Positions 1 to 7,936 of a DNA stretch of 8,923 nucleotides are shown in pieces. The stretch's first letter is position 1. Each line of letters begins with the position of its first letter. The notes beneath the pieces are model-generated. The model did no database searches, was not told where the DNA came from, and saw only the letters and a program-made list of their open reading frames with translations. Both the position numbers and the translations under genes were made by a program. Source of the stretch: CAZNDN01 sp964571815 (GTDB lineage Bacteria; Fibrobacterota; Chitinivibrionia; Chitinivibrionales; WJKA01); the NCBI GenBank assembly GCA_964571815.1, contig CAZNDN010000155.1, forward strand, positions 1 to 8,923, given 5' to 3'.

Positions 1-15
1 ACGCTCTTCCGATCT
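1..15 (+). other. Illumina sequencing-adapter remnant (not genomic)
   Basis: The first 15 bases, ACGCTCTTCCGATCT, are identical to the 3' end of the Illumina TruSeq/universal adapter. They read in frame with recC as TLFRS. The family has a small/Leu-Pro-Pro type stretch at this point (E. coli SALPPVYLQALQAL), and convincing similarity starts only at position 16 (LYLTLLQAL). The bases are therefore an untrimmed adapter at a contig end, and the five residues should not be treated as protein. Confidence 0.95.
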
Positions 16-2676
16 CTCTACCTCACCCTGCTGCAGGCCCTCGCACCCTCGATCGACATCCACCTCTTCGTCCTGAACCCATCCCTGCATTTCTGGGACG
101 ATATCGTCTCGGAGAAACGTGCCGCCCGCAAGGCGGCCGCGGACAGCCGGGACCCCGAACTTCTCCACCTTGACACCGGAAATCCACTGCCGGCTTCGCT
201 GGGAGATCAGGGAAGAGAATTTCTTGCGCAGCTCCATGACGCGGGCCCGCGGGAGGTGTCCCGTTTCGAGAAGCCGGGTGAAGGATGCCTGCTGCACATG
301 ATTCAATCCGATATTCTGGAGCTGCGCACGCGGGAGACTCCGGGAGAGATCCGTGACGACGATCGCTCGGTGCAGGTGCACTCCTGCCACAGCCCGCTCA
401 GGGAAGTGCAGGTGCTCTACGACAACCTCCTGGACCTTTTCGACCGCAGCGCGGGCTTGAGCCCCTCCGATATCGTTGTCATGACGCCCGACATCGAAAC
501 CTACGCCCCGTTCGTGCAGGCGGTGTTCGACTATCCGCCCGCGGGGTGCCCCCGCCTCCCTTACTCCATCGCCGATCGCTCGGTCCGGGCCGATCATCGT
601 ACGGTCGACGATTTCCTGCTGCTGCTTGACCTGCCGCTGCACCATTTTCCCGCCGATGAAGTCCTGAGCCTGCTGCAGTCACCCTCGGTGCGCACGCGCC
701 TGGGGCTGAGCGAGGAAGATATGAGCGTGGTAAACCAATGGGTGGAATCGGCGCGTATCAACTGGGGCATGGACGCCGGCGACCGCGAGGGCGCAGGGGT
801 CCCGCCGACAGAGCAGAACACGTGGGCCTGGGGACTGGAGCGAGTCGTGCTGGGCTATGCCATGGAGCCGGAGGGGCCGGCGCTGTTCGACGGCAGACTG
901 CCGGTGGAGCATATCGACGAGAACCGGGGGGATCTTCTGGGTACGCTCGTCGGTTTTGTCGATTCGCTCCGGCACCGGGCACGGGAACTGTCGGTGCCCA
1001 AAACCCTTGACCAATGGACCTCGTGCCTGCTTTCGCTTCTGGACGAATTCTTCGCCCCCGACGACGCCTCCGGCAAGGACCTGCACCGCATCCGCTCGGC
1101 AATCACCGACCTTCGTCTGAGAGGTGAGTGCGCCGGCTATACCGCCGAGGTCCGCCCCGAGGTTGTCCGTCACATTCTGCGCGATGTGCCCACCCGGTAC
1201 GGCTCGGCGGCCGGGTTTCTGCGCGGCGGCCTCACCTTCTGCACCATGCTCCCCATGCGCAGCATCCCTTTCAAGGTAATGTGCCTGCTGGGTATGGATG
1301 AAGGAAGCTTTCCGCGGCGTAATTTTTTCGCCGCGTTCGACCGTATCAGCGCGGCGCCCCGCGCCGGCGATCGAAGCAGGCGTAAATCGGACAAGTACCT
1401 GTTCCTGGAGTCGCTGCTTTCGGCCCGCGAAGTGCTCCTTATCAGCTACGTGGGGCAAAGCCCCGTGGACAACGCCGAACTTCCTCCCTCCACGCTGGTC
1501 AGCGAGCTGCTCGACTACATACAGCGCTTCTTCCGCCCCGAACACGCCCCCCCGCACGACACCACCCGCACACGCCGGCATATCGTGGTGCGCCATCGTC
1601 TCACCCCCTACCATGCCGACTACTTCTCCGGCGACACCGGCTCGTCGCGCCTCTTTTCCTACGTGCGGGAGCACCTCGATGCGGCCCGGGCACTGTACGG
1701 GAAACACAGCGATCCCCGGCCGTTCATTCCGGGACCACTCATCGACCAAACGCCTTCATCCGACGCCCCGATCGCGCTGGAGGACCTCGTATCGTTCCTG
1801 TCCCGGCCCTCCCGGTGGTTTCTGCGCACCACCCTGGGCATCACCCTCCCCGAAACCATACAGGCGGCGCCCAGCGAAGAACCGCTGGTTTCGGAAGGCC
1901 TTGACTTGTACACACTCAAGCGGCTGCTCACCGATGCCTTCCGCACGGGTGTATCCGGCTCCCGGCTCTACCGGGCCGTGGTCGCTTCAGGGCAACTGCC
2001 TCACGGCGCCGTGGGGAGAAGCTTTTTCGAGGATGCAGCCGCTCCCGCCCGGTTCGTCGACTCCCTCGTGCGCTCGCATGCCGGCGAGCCCCGCGACCCC
2101 TCGTTCATGGACCTCGAAGCACGCGCCGGCCGGTGGAGTGTTGTCGGAAGAGTGCGCCACGTTCACGGCGGCCGTATCGTGAAGTACCGCCCGGCCCGGA
2201 TTAAAGCCGTCGACCGCATCCGCATGTGGGTTACCCACCTGCTGACCAACGCCGCGCGCGACCCGGGACTGCCTCGCGAGGGTCTCCTGATCGGCGTTAC
2301 CACCGGAACCGCCGGCAAAGGGGTCGTTGCCGGCGCCGAGATTCTCCGCTATACCCCCGTCGCCGACGCCGCGGAGATTCTTGCGGACCTCCGCGGGCTC
2401 TACCATGAAGTATCCCGGCGGGCGATTCCCTTTTTTCCCGAGACTTCCCTGGCCTACGTGGAGCAGCGCATGGGAAAGGGCGCCGCTGAGGAGCAGGCCA
2501 TGCGCGCGGCGCGTGCCTGCTGGGAGGGAAACGCGTTTCGGAACGGGGAATCGGCCGATCCGTGGAACGCGCTCTGCCGGCGTGATACCGAACCCCTGGA
2601 CGGCTCGTTCCGGGAAACGGCCCTGCGCATACTCGCTCCCATGCTGGAGCACGAACAGTGGGAAGGTACCGCATGA
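16..2676 (+). CDS. recC: RecBCD enzyme subunit RecC, 5'-truncated by the contig edge
   Basis: RecC is the scaffold subunit of RecBCD. It splits the duplex, guides the strands to RecB and RecD, and scans for Chi. The frame is open from the first base, so the true start lies outside the window; 886 residues remain. Similarity to E. coli RecC (1122 aa) begins near its residue 222 and runs to the C terminus. Landmarks are IDIHLFVLNP (about 52-81), HMIQSDILEL (295-324), CHSPLREVQVLYD (385-423), PFVQAVF (about 508-528), TMLPMRSIPFKVMCLLGMDEG (about 1243-1305), GDRSRRKSDKYLFLE (about 1366-1410) and LPHGAVGRSFFED (about 1996-2034). RecC has degenerate helicase folds and a dead nuclease-like C-terminal domain, so missing catalytic residues are expected. 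The lost N-terminal part carries many Chi-contacting residues known from E. coli. The stop TGA overlaps the recB start as ATGA. An internal ATG at 256 is not the start, because conserved sequence lies upstream of it. Confidence 0.97.
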   Translation, partial: LYLTLLQALAPSIDIHLFVLNPSLHFWDDIVSEKRAARKAAADSRDPELLHLDTGNPLPASLGDQGREFLAQLHDAGPREVSRFEKPGEGCLLHMIQSDILELRTRETPGEIRDDDRSVQVHSCHSPLREVQVLYDNLLDLFDRSAGLSPSDIVVMTPDIETYAPFVQAVFDYPPAGCPRLPYSIADRSVRADHRTVDDFLLLLDLPLHHFPADEVLSLLQSPSVRTRLGLSEEDMSVVNQWVESARINWGMDAGDREGAGVPPTEQNTWAWGLERVVLGYAMEPEGPALFDGRLPVEHIDENRGDLLGTLVGFVDSLRHRARELSVPKTLDQWTSCLLSLLDEFFAPDDASGKDLHRIRSAITDLRLRGECAGYTAEVRPEVVRHILRDVPTRYGSAAGFLRGGLTFCTMLPMRSIPFKVMCLLGMDEGSFPRRNFFAAFDRISAAPRAGDRSRRKSDKYLFLESLLSAREVLLISYVGQSPVDNAELPPSTLVSELLDYIQRFFRPEHAPPHDTTRTRRHIVVRHRLTPYHADYFSGDTGSSRLFSYVREHLDAARALYGKHSDPRPFIPGPLIDQTPSSDAPIALEDLVSFLSRPSRWFLRTTLGITLPETIQAAPSEEPLVSEGLDLYTLKRLLTDAFRTGVSGSRLYRAVVASGQLPHGAVGRSFFEDAAAPARFVDSLVRSHAGEPRDPSFMDLEARAGRWSVVGRVRHVHGGRIVKYRPARIKAVDRIRMWVTHLLTNAARDPGLPREGLLIGVTTGTAGKGVVAGAEILRYTPVADAAEILADLRGLYHEVSRRAIPFFPETSLAYVEQRMGKGAAEEQAMRAARACWEGNAFRNGESADPWNALCRRDTEPLDGSFRETALRILAPMLEHEQWEGTA
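2661..2666 (+). promoter_or_regulatory. Shine-Dalgarno sequence for recB, inside the end of recC
   Basis: GGAAGG lies six bases before the ATG at 2673, a normal spacing. It favours that ATG over an in-frame GTG at 2658, which would add only GRYR-type residues and lies upstream of the site. The ATG shares bases with the recC stop (ATGA), the usual arrangement for translational coupling. Confidence 0.75.
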
Positions 2677-5600
2677 GCGCCGGCGCATTGGAATCCCTCC
2701 CGCTCAGCGGGACGCATCTGATCGAAGCCAGTGCGGGTACGGGCAAGACCCATACCCTGTGCAGACTCTACCTGAGGCTGCTTCTGGAATCGCGGCTGTC
2801 CCCGCGGTCCATCCTGGTGGTCACCTTCACCGAAGCCGCCGCCAAAGAGCTTCACGCCCGTATCCGCGAGGTGCTTCAGGAGGCCCGCCGCCACGTGGAA
2901 GGCGGGGCCGCGGCCGACCCGCTGATCGCCCGTATTGTCGATACCGTGGGAGCCGAGCCGGCACGGCGCCTGCTGACCGCCGCGCTGAGATCCTTCGACG
3001 AAGCCGCGGTGGGCACCATTCACGGCTTCTGCAGACAGGTCCTCCTGGAGCACTCCTTCGAAAGCGGCGTCTCGCCCGACTCCGAACTGGAGACCGAATC
3101 GGACCTTCTGCTGCGCGATGCCGTGCACGATTTCTGGCGAAACACCTTCTACGAAACACACCCCGTCTGCGTACGCTACGCACTCCGGAAAAACGTCACC
3201 CCCGCCGCACTCACCTCCCTGGCGCGCCCCCTGGTGGGCCGCCCCGAGCTTCGTATCGTTCCCGATATCCCCACGCCCCCGTCACTGCCCCGGGGCGCTC
3301 CGGACGCTTTTACCGGGGCGGTCGATGCCCTGGGTGCCGTCGACGCGCCGCAGTGGGAGGAAGCCTCCGAGCTGCTGCGCGCCGGGGGGCTCAAGCGCAC
3401 CCGCTACAAACCGTCGCGGATCGCCACACTCTTCGCCGCCCTGCGGGTATTCCTTTCGGCCCCCGACCCGCTGCTGTTCGACGGGTGCGAGCTGTTGACC
3501 AACGAGGTACTCCGGAAGCAGACAAAGAAGGGCGGCGCCACGCCGCGCCATCCGTTCTTCGACCGATGCTCCGAGCTTGTGCAGCAGGCACGGCTGCTTC
3601 GCGCCGAGCTGGACGCGCACCTGGTGTCGCTTCGCGCGGCCCTGCCCGCTTATGTCAATCGAAGGCTTGCGCAAGTCAAGGCTGCGCGGAATATCTGCAC
3701 GTTCGACGATCTCCCGGGCGCCATGTACCGCACGCTGCGCGGCCCGGCACGCGCCGTGCTGCGTGATGCCGTGCGGCAACGCTACCATGCCGCACTGATC
3801 GACGAGTTTCAGGATACCGACCCCGTACAGTATTTCATCTTCAATGCCCTTTTCGGCGACCACTCGCACCCGCTGCTGCTGATCGGCGATCCCAAGCAGT
3901 CGATCTACAGCTTCCGCGGCGCCGACATCTTCACCTACATCGATGCCGCCCGCGGCGCGGACCGGATGCACACCCTGGGCGTGAACTACCGCTCCGAACC
4001 GGCGCTGACACGGGCGGTAAACACGATCTTCGCCGGCCACCGCAACCCCTTCGTGTACAGCAACGACATTCCGTTCCGGCCGGTGGACTCCCCGGCGTCC
4101 CCTCCCGCCGCCCCGCTCACCATCGACGGCCGGCCGGCATCGGAGCTGCAACTGCTTTTTCTTGCGTCACGGGAATACACCGAATCCGGCAAGCGCATCG
4201 CGCGCGGCACGGCCCGCCCGTTGATCGCTTCACTGGTTGCCCGACGTATCGCGCACCTGTTGAACCTGGGACGCGAGCGCAAGGCCATGCTGGGCACCCG
4301 GCCGCTGGAGCCCCGTGATGTTGCCGTGCTGGTACAGAGCAGGTACGAAGCGCGGGACAGCAAGGAAGCGCTCGGGCGGGTGCGGGTGCCGGCCGTACTG
4401 AGCAGGGCCGGGAATCTCTTCGACACCGACGAAGCATGCGAAGTGCGGTATATCCTTCAGGCAGCGGCCCGGCCCCACGATGAGTCGCTGGTCAAGGGGG
4501 CGCTGAGCACGCGAACGCTGGGCTGCGACGCGGGCGAGCTGTACGGGGCCGCCGAAAACACCGAAACCCTGGAGCGCCACAGCGAGCGGTTCCGAACGCT
4601 CAACGCGGAGTGGAATACCCATGGATTCATGCACATGTTCAACTCGCTGATGCTCCAGTGGAGGGTGCGGACACGGCTGCCGGGCCTGGCGGGGGGCGAG
4701 CGCCAACTGACCAATCTGCTGCACCTTGCCGAGATCCTTCATCACCGCTCACGGGAGCGGCACGAGGCACCGCCGGCGCTTCTGGACTGGTTTTCCTCCT
4801 GCTGCGACCCCTCCTCCCCCCGCCGCGAAGAACACGAGCTTCGTCTGGANNNNNNNNNNNNNNNNNNNNNNNNNNNNNNNNNNNNNNNNNNNNNNNNNNN
4901 NNNNNNNNNNNNNNNNNNNNNNNNNNNNNNNNNNNNNNNNNNNNNNNNNCGCCTGATGTATGTCGCCCTGACACGGGCGCGCAACCTGTGCTGTGTGGTG
5001 TGGGGTCGATTCAACACAGCCGAAACATCGGCCCCCGCCTGGGTCTTTCACCGTCCGCCCGACGAACCGCCCGAGGACGAGACGGTGGCGCAGCTCGGTG
5101 CGTATGTCAAGGGGCTCGACGACGATGCGATGCTGGAGAGCCTCGCGGCACGGGCCCGGGCCTCCGGTGGAACGATCCAACTGCACCGGCCGGAGGCCGA
5201 CGAGCACCTCACCGCCGAACCGTATCGGGGTCGGGAGCACGATGGTACCGGGCTTGACTGCAGGGAATTTTCCGGCACCGTCCCGCCGGCACGGTCGCTG
5301 TGCAGTTTCTCATCACTGGTACACCCCGCCCGCCCCTCGCCCGAAGACGTCGACAGCGATCAATTCGCCGCGGCGCCGGAGCCCGCGCCCGAAGAGGCCA
5401 TGAGTCCGCCCGAGCCGCCTCCACCCGACTCCATCTTCGCCTTCCCCAGGGGCGCACGCGCCGGGCAATGCCTGCACGCAATCCTCCAGGAGATCGATTT
5501 TGCCGATGTCTCCTCGCCCCGGTCAATTGCTATCGTGCGGGAATCGCTTGAACGGTACGGATTCGAACCTTCGTGGGAACCCACGCTGCTTCGCGCGCTT

Positions 5601-6170
5601 CAGGTACTTGTCGATACCCCCCTGCCGGTCGACACGCAGCGGGTTCTGCTGGGAACGGTTCCTCTCTCGCACCGTCTCAACGAGCTGGAGTTTTTCTACC
5701 CTCTTGCGCCGGTCACCCCGACGCTGCTTTCGCGCGCATTCGCCACGCATGCCGGTCACACGGTCCCGACCCTCCCCACCGGCCACATCGAATCCCTTCA
5801 GTTCAACCCCGCGCGGGGATTCATGCACGGGTTCATCGACTGCGTGCTGTTCGACGGTACACGGTACTATCTCATCGACTGGAAATCAAATCACCTCGGA
5901 GACACGCTCGGCGACTATGCGCAAACCGAACTGGAGCAATCGATCCTCCGGGAGCACTACTATCTGCAGTACCACATCTACACGGTAGCCGTTCACCGCT
6001 ATCTTGGTTCGCGCATGCGGGACTATGCCTACGAACGCCATTTCGGCGGCGTGCTGTACGTGTTCCTCAGGGGAATCGGGGAGCACGACGGAACCGTGAG
6101 CGGCGTGTACGCGGCCCGGCCGTCTCGCCGGTTTATCGAGCATCTTGACAAAGAGGTAATCGGACGATGA
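2673..6170 (+). CDS. recB: RecBCD enzyme subunit RecB, helicase-nuclease, interrupted by an assembly gap
   Basis: RecB is the SF1A 3'-5' helicase and the only active nuclease of RecBCD. Numbering from the ATG and including the 34 placeholder codons: Walker A ASAGTGKT at 19-26, motif Ia VVTFTEAAAKEL near 48-59, TIHGFC near 115, Walker B DEFQDTD from 377, motif III GDPKQ at 405-409, motif IV NYRS at 438-441, and motif VI VALTRAR at 764-770. The C-terminal nuclease domain keeps His935 (GQCLHA), Asp1056 (GFIDCV), Asp1069 and Lys1071 (IDWKS) and the downstream QYHIY, matching E. coli H956, D1067, D1080 and K1082. All catalytic residues outside the gap are present. A proline-rich stretch separates helicase and nuclease. 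The placeholder length is 1165 aa against 1180 in E. coli; the true protein is probably longer, because the gap looks undersized. The reading frame is continuous on both sides. The stop overlaps recD as ATGA. Confidence 0.97.
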   Translation: MSAGALESLPLSGTHLIEASAGTGKTHTLCRLYLRLLLESRLSPRSILVVTFTEAAAKELHARIREVLQEARRHVEGGAAADPLIARIVDTVGAEPARRLLTAALRSFDEAAVGTIHGFCRQVLLEHSFESGVSPDSELETESDLLLRDAVHDFWRNTFYETHPVCVRYALRKNVTPAALTSLARPLVGRPELRIVPDIPTPPSLPRGAPDAFTGAVDALGAVDAPQWEEASELLRAGGLKRTRYKPSRIATLFAALRVFLSAPDPLLFDGCELLTNEVLRKQTKKGGATPRHPFFDRCSELVQQARLLRAELDAHLVSLRAALPAYVNRRLAQVKAARNICTFDDLPGAMYRTLRGPARAVLRDAVRQRYHAALIDEFQDTDPVQYFIFNALFGDHSHPLLLIGDPKQSIYSFRGADIFTYIDAARGADRMHTLGVNYRSEPALTRAVNTIFAGHRNPFVYSNDIPFRPVDSPASPPAAPLTIDGRPASELQLLFLASREYTESGKRIARGTARPLIASLVARRIAHLLNLGRERKAMLGTRPLEPRDVAVLVQSRYEARDSKEALGRVRVPAVLSRAGNLFDTDEACEVRYILQAAARPHDESLVKGALSTRTLGCDAGELYGAAENTETLERHSERFRTLNAEWNTHGFMHMFNSLMLQWRVRTRLPGLAGGERQLTNLLHLAEILHHRSRERHEAPPALLDWFSSCCDPSSPRREEHELRLXXXXXXXXXXXXXXXXXXXXXXXXXXXXXXXXXXRLMYVALTRARNLCCVVWGRFNTAETSAPAWVFHRPPDEPPEDETVAQLGAYVKGLDDDAMLESLAARARASGGTIQLHRPEADEHLTAEPYRGREHDGTGLDCREFSGTVPPARSLCSFSSLVHPARPSPEDVDSDQFAAAPEPAPEEAMSPPEPPPPDSIFAFPRGARAGQCLHAILQEIDFADVSSPRSIAIVRESLERYGFEPSWEPTLLRALQVLVDTPLPVDTQRVLLGTVPLSHRLNELEFFYPLAPVTPTLLSRAFATHAGHTVPTLPTGHIESLQFNPARGFMHGFIDCVLFDGTRYYLIDWKSNHLGDTLGDYAQTELEQSILREHYYLQYHIYTVAVHRYLGSRMRDYAYERHFGGVLYVFLRGIGEHDGTVSGVYAARPSRRFIEHLDKEVIGR
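4850..4949. other. Assembly gap of exactly 100 N inside recB
   Basis: The run is exactly 100 N, a common convention for a gap of unknown length. The left flank HELRL matches E. coli RecB QQMRLES, and the right flank RLMYVALTRAR matches RLLYVALTRS. E. coli has about 70 residues between these anchors, including motif V (THxSKGLEYP-type), while the placeholder gives 34 codons. About 200 bases are therefore probably missing, and the frame agreement across the gap is fortuitous if the size is arbitrary. Confidence 0.95.
5340..5432 (+). other. Region coding the proline/glutamate-rich RecB helicase-nuclease linker
   Basis: Residues about 890-920 (placeholder numbering) run from PEDVDSDQF to PPEPPPPDS. 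They are rich in Pro, Glu and Ala and show no recognisable motif. They sit just before FAFPRGARAGQCLHA, the start of the nuclease domain, where E. coli RecB has its tether between helicase and nuclease. A flexible or extended linker is the natural reading. There is no sign of a frameshift, since similarity resumes in the same frame. Confidence 0.7.
6153..6158 (+). promoter_or_regulatory. Shine-Dalgarno sequence for recD, inside the end of recB
   Basis: AGAGGT lies eight bases before the ATG at 6167, a standard spacing. The recD ATG overlaps the recB TGA as ATGA, repeating the recC/recB junction and supporting coupled translation of the subunits. Confidence 0.7.
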
Positions 6171-7927
6171 ACACCGCACCTGTACCGCCGCCGGAGCCGG
6201 GGGAAACGCATTCCCTGCAGCGGCTTGCCCGCGCGCTGTGTCGCCTGAGCACCCCCTCCTCCCCCGCGCTCTCCACGGCCGTAACCATGCTTCTGCGGGC
6301 CGCCTCGGAGGGCCATACCTGTCTGGACCTGCGCCTGGCCGAATCGGGCCCGGTCGCCCGGGATACCGGGCACTGGTGCGAGCTGCTGCTGCAGTGCGGC
6401 ATCGTCGGCGCCCCGGGTTCCTTTACGCCCCTGATTCTTGACGGATCGCGGCTCTATCTGCACCGGTTCCGTGTTGCGGAAGACCGGCTTGTCGGCGCGC
6501 TGCGCGAGCGGGCCCGGGACGAGTGCACGGAGCTTGACGATGAAGCGGTGCGGCGGGGATGCCGCGCGGCGTTTGTGGGCGAGCGGGGCCCGAGACTGTC
6601 GGATGCCCAGAAGCGGGCCGTGGTGACGGCCCTCACGCGCCGATTGTGTGTCGTCACCGGAGGGCCGGGCACGGGCAAGACCACAACCGTTGCCGCCATC
6701 CTGACCGCGCTGGAGGCGGCTGAGCCCTCACGGCCGCCGCGTACGGCGCTGACCGCGCCCACGGGCAAGGCGGCGGCTCGCATGCAGGAAGCGCTCCGGG
6801 ACGGCATGGGCGATCGGGGTGCGTCACCCGAGGCCCTGACCGTACATCGCCTGCTCGGCGCCGGCCGTGGTTTCAGGTATCACGCCGACAACCCCCTGCC
6901 GTTTGACCTCGTGGTGCTCGATGAGGCATCGATGATCGATCTCAGCCTGTGCTCGCGGCTGCTCGACGCCCTCACGCGGCGGTGCAGACTCGTGATTCTC
7001 GGCGACCGCAATCAGCTTGCATCGGTACAGGCCGGCGCCGTGCTCGGCGATCTCTGCCGCCCCGTTGCGCTCAACCGGTTCTCCGACACGGCGCGTCGAC
7101 GATTTCACGCGGTGGGCGCATCCGCGCCTGAAGCCGGCATCGGCGCTGCTCCTCCCCTGGCCGACTGTATCGTGGAGCTTACCACGGCCCACCGTTTCAA
7201 CAGGGAGATCGGAGCGCTGGCCGATGCGGTTCGCGAGGGAGCGTTCGATACCTGCATGCAGGTGATCGAGCAGAGCCCCCGGCTGAGTCTGCGGCCGCTT
7301 CCCCCGCCCTCCGGTCTGCGCTCCACGCTGGGAACAACCATACGCGAGGGGTTTCGACCCTACCTTGCGGCGACGGAGTTTGCCGGGAAGCTGCGCGCTT
7401 TCACCGCCTTCCGGCTCCTGTGCGCCGTGCGCCAGGGCCCGTGGGGTGCAGTGCGGCTCAACGCCGCCGTGGGGCAACTGCTGGCCGAATCCGAAGGCCT
7501 TCCCGCGGGCGAGCCCCTGTACGAGAACCTGCCCGTTCTCATAACCCGCAACGATTACCACACGGGACTTTACAACGGAGATATCGGTTTTGTGTACACC
7601 GATTCGGATCGTTCCTCCGGGCTTCGCGTACAGTTTCCCTCTCCCGCCGGCGGCCGGCCCCGAACGTTTTCGCCCTCCCGACTCGCTTCCTGGGAGCCGG
7701 CCTTCGCCCTCACCGTGCACAAGAGCCAGGGCTCCGAGTTCGACCGCGTACTGCTCCTGCTGCCGGAGATCGACTCACCGCTGCTGAGCAGAGAGCTTAT
7801 CTATACCGCGGTCACCCGCGCCCGGCACAGTGTCGAGATCCGGGGAAGCGGGGAGATTCTGCGGGCGGCACTGCGGCGAACCACCGAGCGCGGCTCGGGA
7901 CTGGGACAGCGATTGTGGATGGAATGA
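6167..7927 (+). CDS. recD: RecBCD enzyme subunit RecD, 5'-3' helicase
   Basis: RecD is the SF1B helicase that tracks the 5'-ended strand in RecBCD and, in E. coli, is needed for full nuclease activity and its Chi control. The product is 586 aa (E. coli 608) and appears complete. An N-terminal domain of about 140 residues, which in the family contacts RecC, includes LILDGSRLYLHR. Helicase motifs follow: Walker A GGPGTGKT at 165-172, APTGKAAARMQEAL just after, LHRLLGA-like VHRLLGAGRGF, Walker B LDEASMIDL with Asp252-Glu253, and GDRNQLASVQAGAVLGDL from 279. Later come FRLLCAVRQGPWG, YNGDIGF, TVHKSQGSEFD at 516-526 and YTAVTRAR at 546-553. The end, TERGSGLGQRLW, matches the E. coli end TERRSGLAAIF, so the TGA is a real stop. 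The start is fixed by the ATGA overlap with recB and a good ribosome binding site. All helicase motifs look intact. Confidence 0.97.
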   Translation: MNTAPVPPPEPGETHSLQRLARALCRLSTPSSPALSTAVTMLLRAASEGHTCLDLRLAESGPVARDTGHWCELLLQCGIVGAPGSFTPLILDGSRLYLHRFRVAEDRLVGALRERARDECTELDDEAVRRGCRAAFVGERGPRLSDAQKRAVVTALTRRLCVVTGGPGTGKTTTVAAILTALEAAEPSRPPRTALTAPTGKAAARMQEALRDGMGDRGASPEALTVHRLLGAGRGFRYHADNPLPFDLVVLDEASMIDLSLCSRLLDALTRRCRLVILGDRNQLASVQAGAVLGDLCRPVALNRFSDTARRRFHAVGASAPEAGIGAAPPLADCIVELTTAHRFNREIGALADAVREGAFDTCMQVIEQSPRLSLRPLPPPSGLRSTLGTTIREGFRPYLAATEFAGKLRAFTAFRLLCAVRQGPWGAVRLNAAVGQLLAESEGLPAGEPLYENLPVLITRNDYHTGLYNGDIGFVYTDSDRSSGLRVQFPSPAGGRPRTFSPSRLASWEPAFALTVHKSQGSEFDRVLLLLPEIDSPLLSRELIYTAVTRARHSVEIRGSGEILRAALRRTTERGSGLGQRLWME

Positions 7928-7936
7928 AGATCCTCA

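Noticed and set aside
679..1749. Long minus-strand ORF of 356 codons opposite recC, and similar ones at 1987-2688, 3282-4151 and 6824-7720
   Set aside because: These are antisense shadows expected in high-GC coding DNA. Their translations are low-complexity Gly/Arg/Ala-rich and overlap strongly conserved + strand genes.
2658..2672. GTG at 2658 as the recB start
   Set aside because: The Shine-Dalgarno GGAAGG lies downstream of it and is correctly spaced for the ATG at 2673, which also forms the ATGA overlap with recC.
256..2676. ATG at 256 as the start of recC
   Set aside because: Conserved RecC sequence (IDIHLFVLNP, GNPLPAS) lies upstream in the same open frame; the gene is truncated by the contig edge.
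2327..3766. 479-codon + strand ORF across the recC/recB junction
   Set aside because: The translation is an Arg/Pro-rich out-of-frame reading of recC and recB with no recognisable domain.
7925..7927. TGA recoding (selenocysteine or alternative code) at the end of recD
   Set aside because: RecD ends at the expected family position, recC and recB also end in TGA at expected positions, and no selenocysteine-type hairpin is evident.
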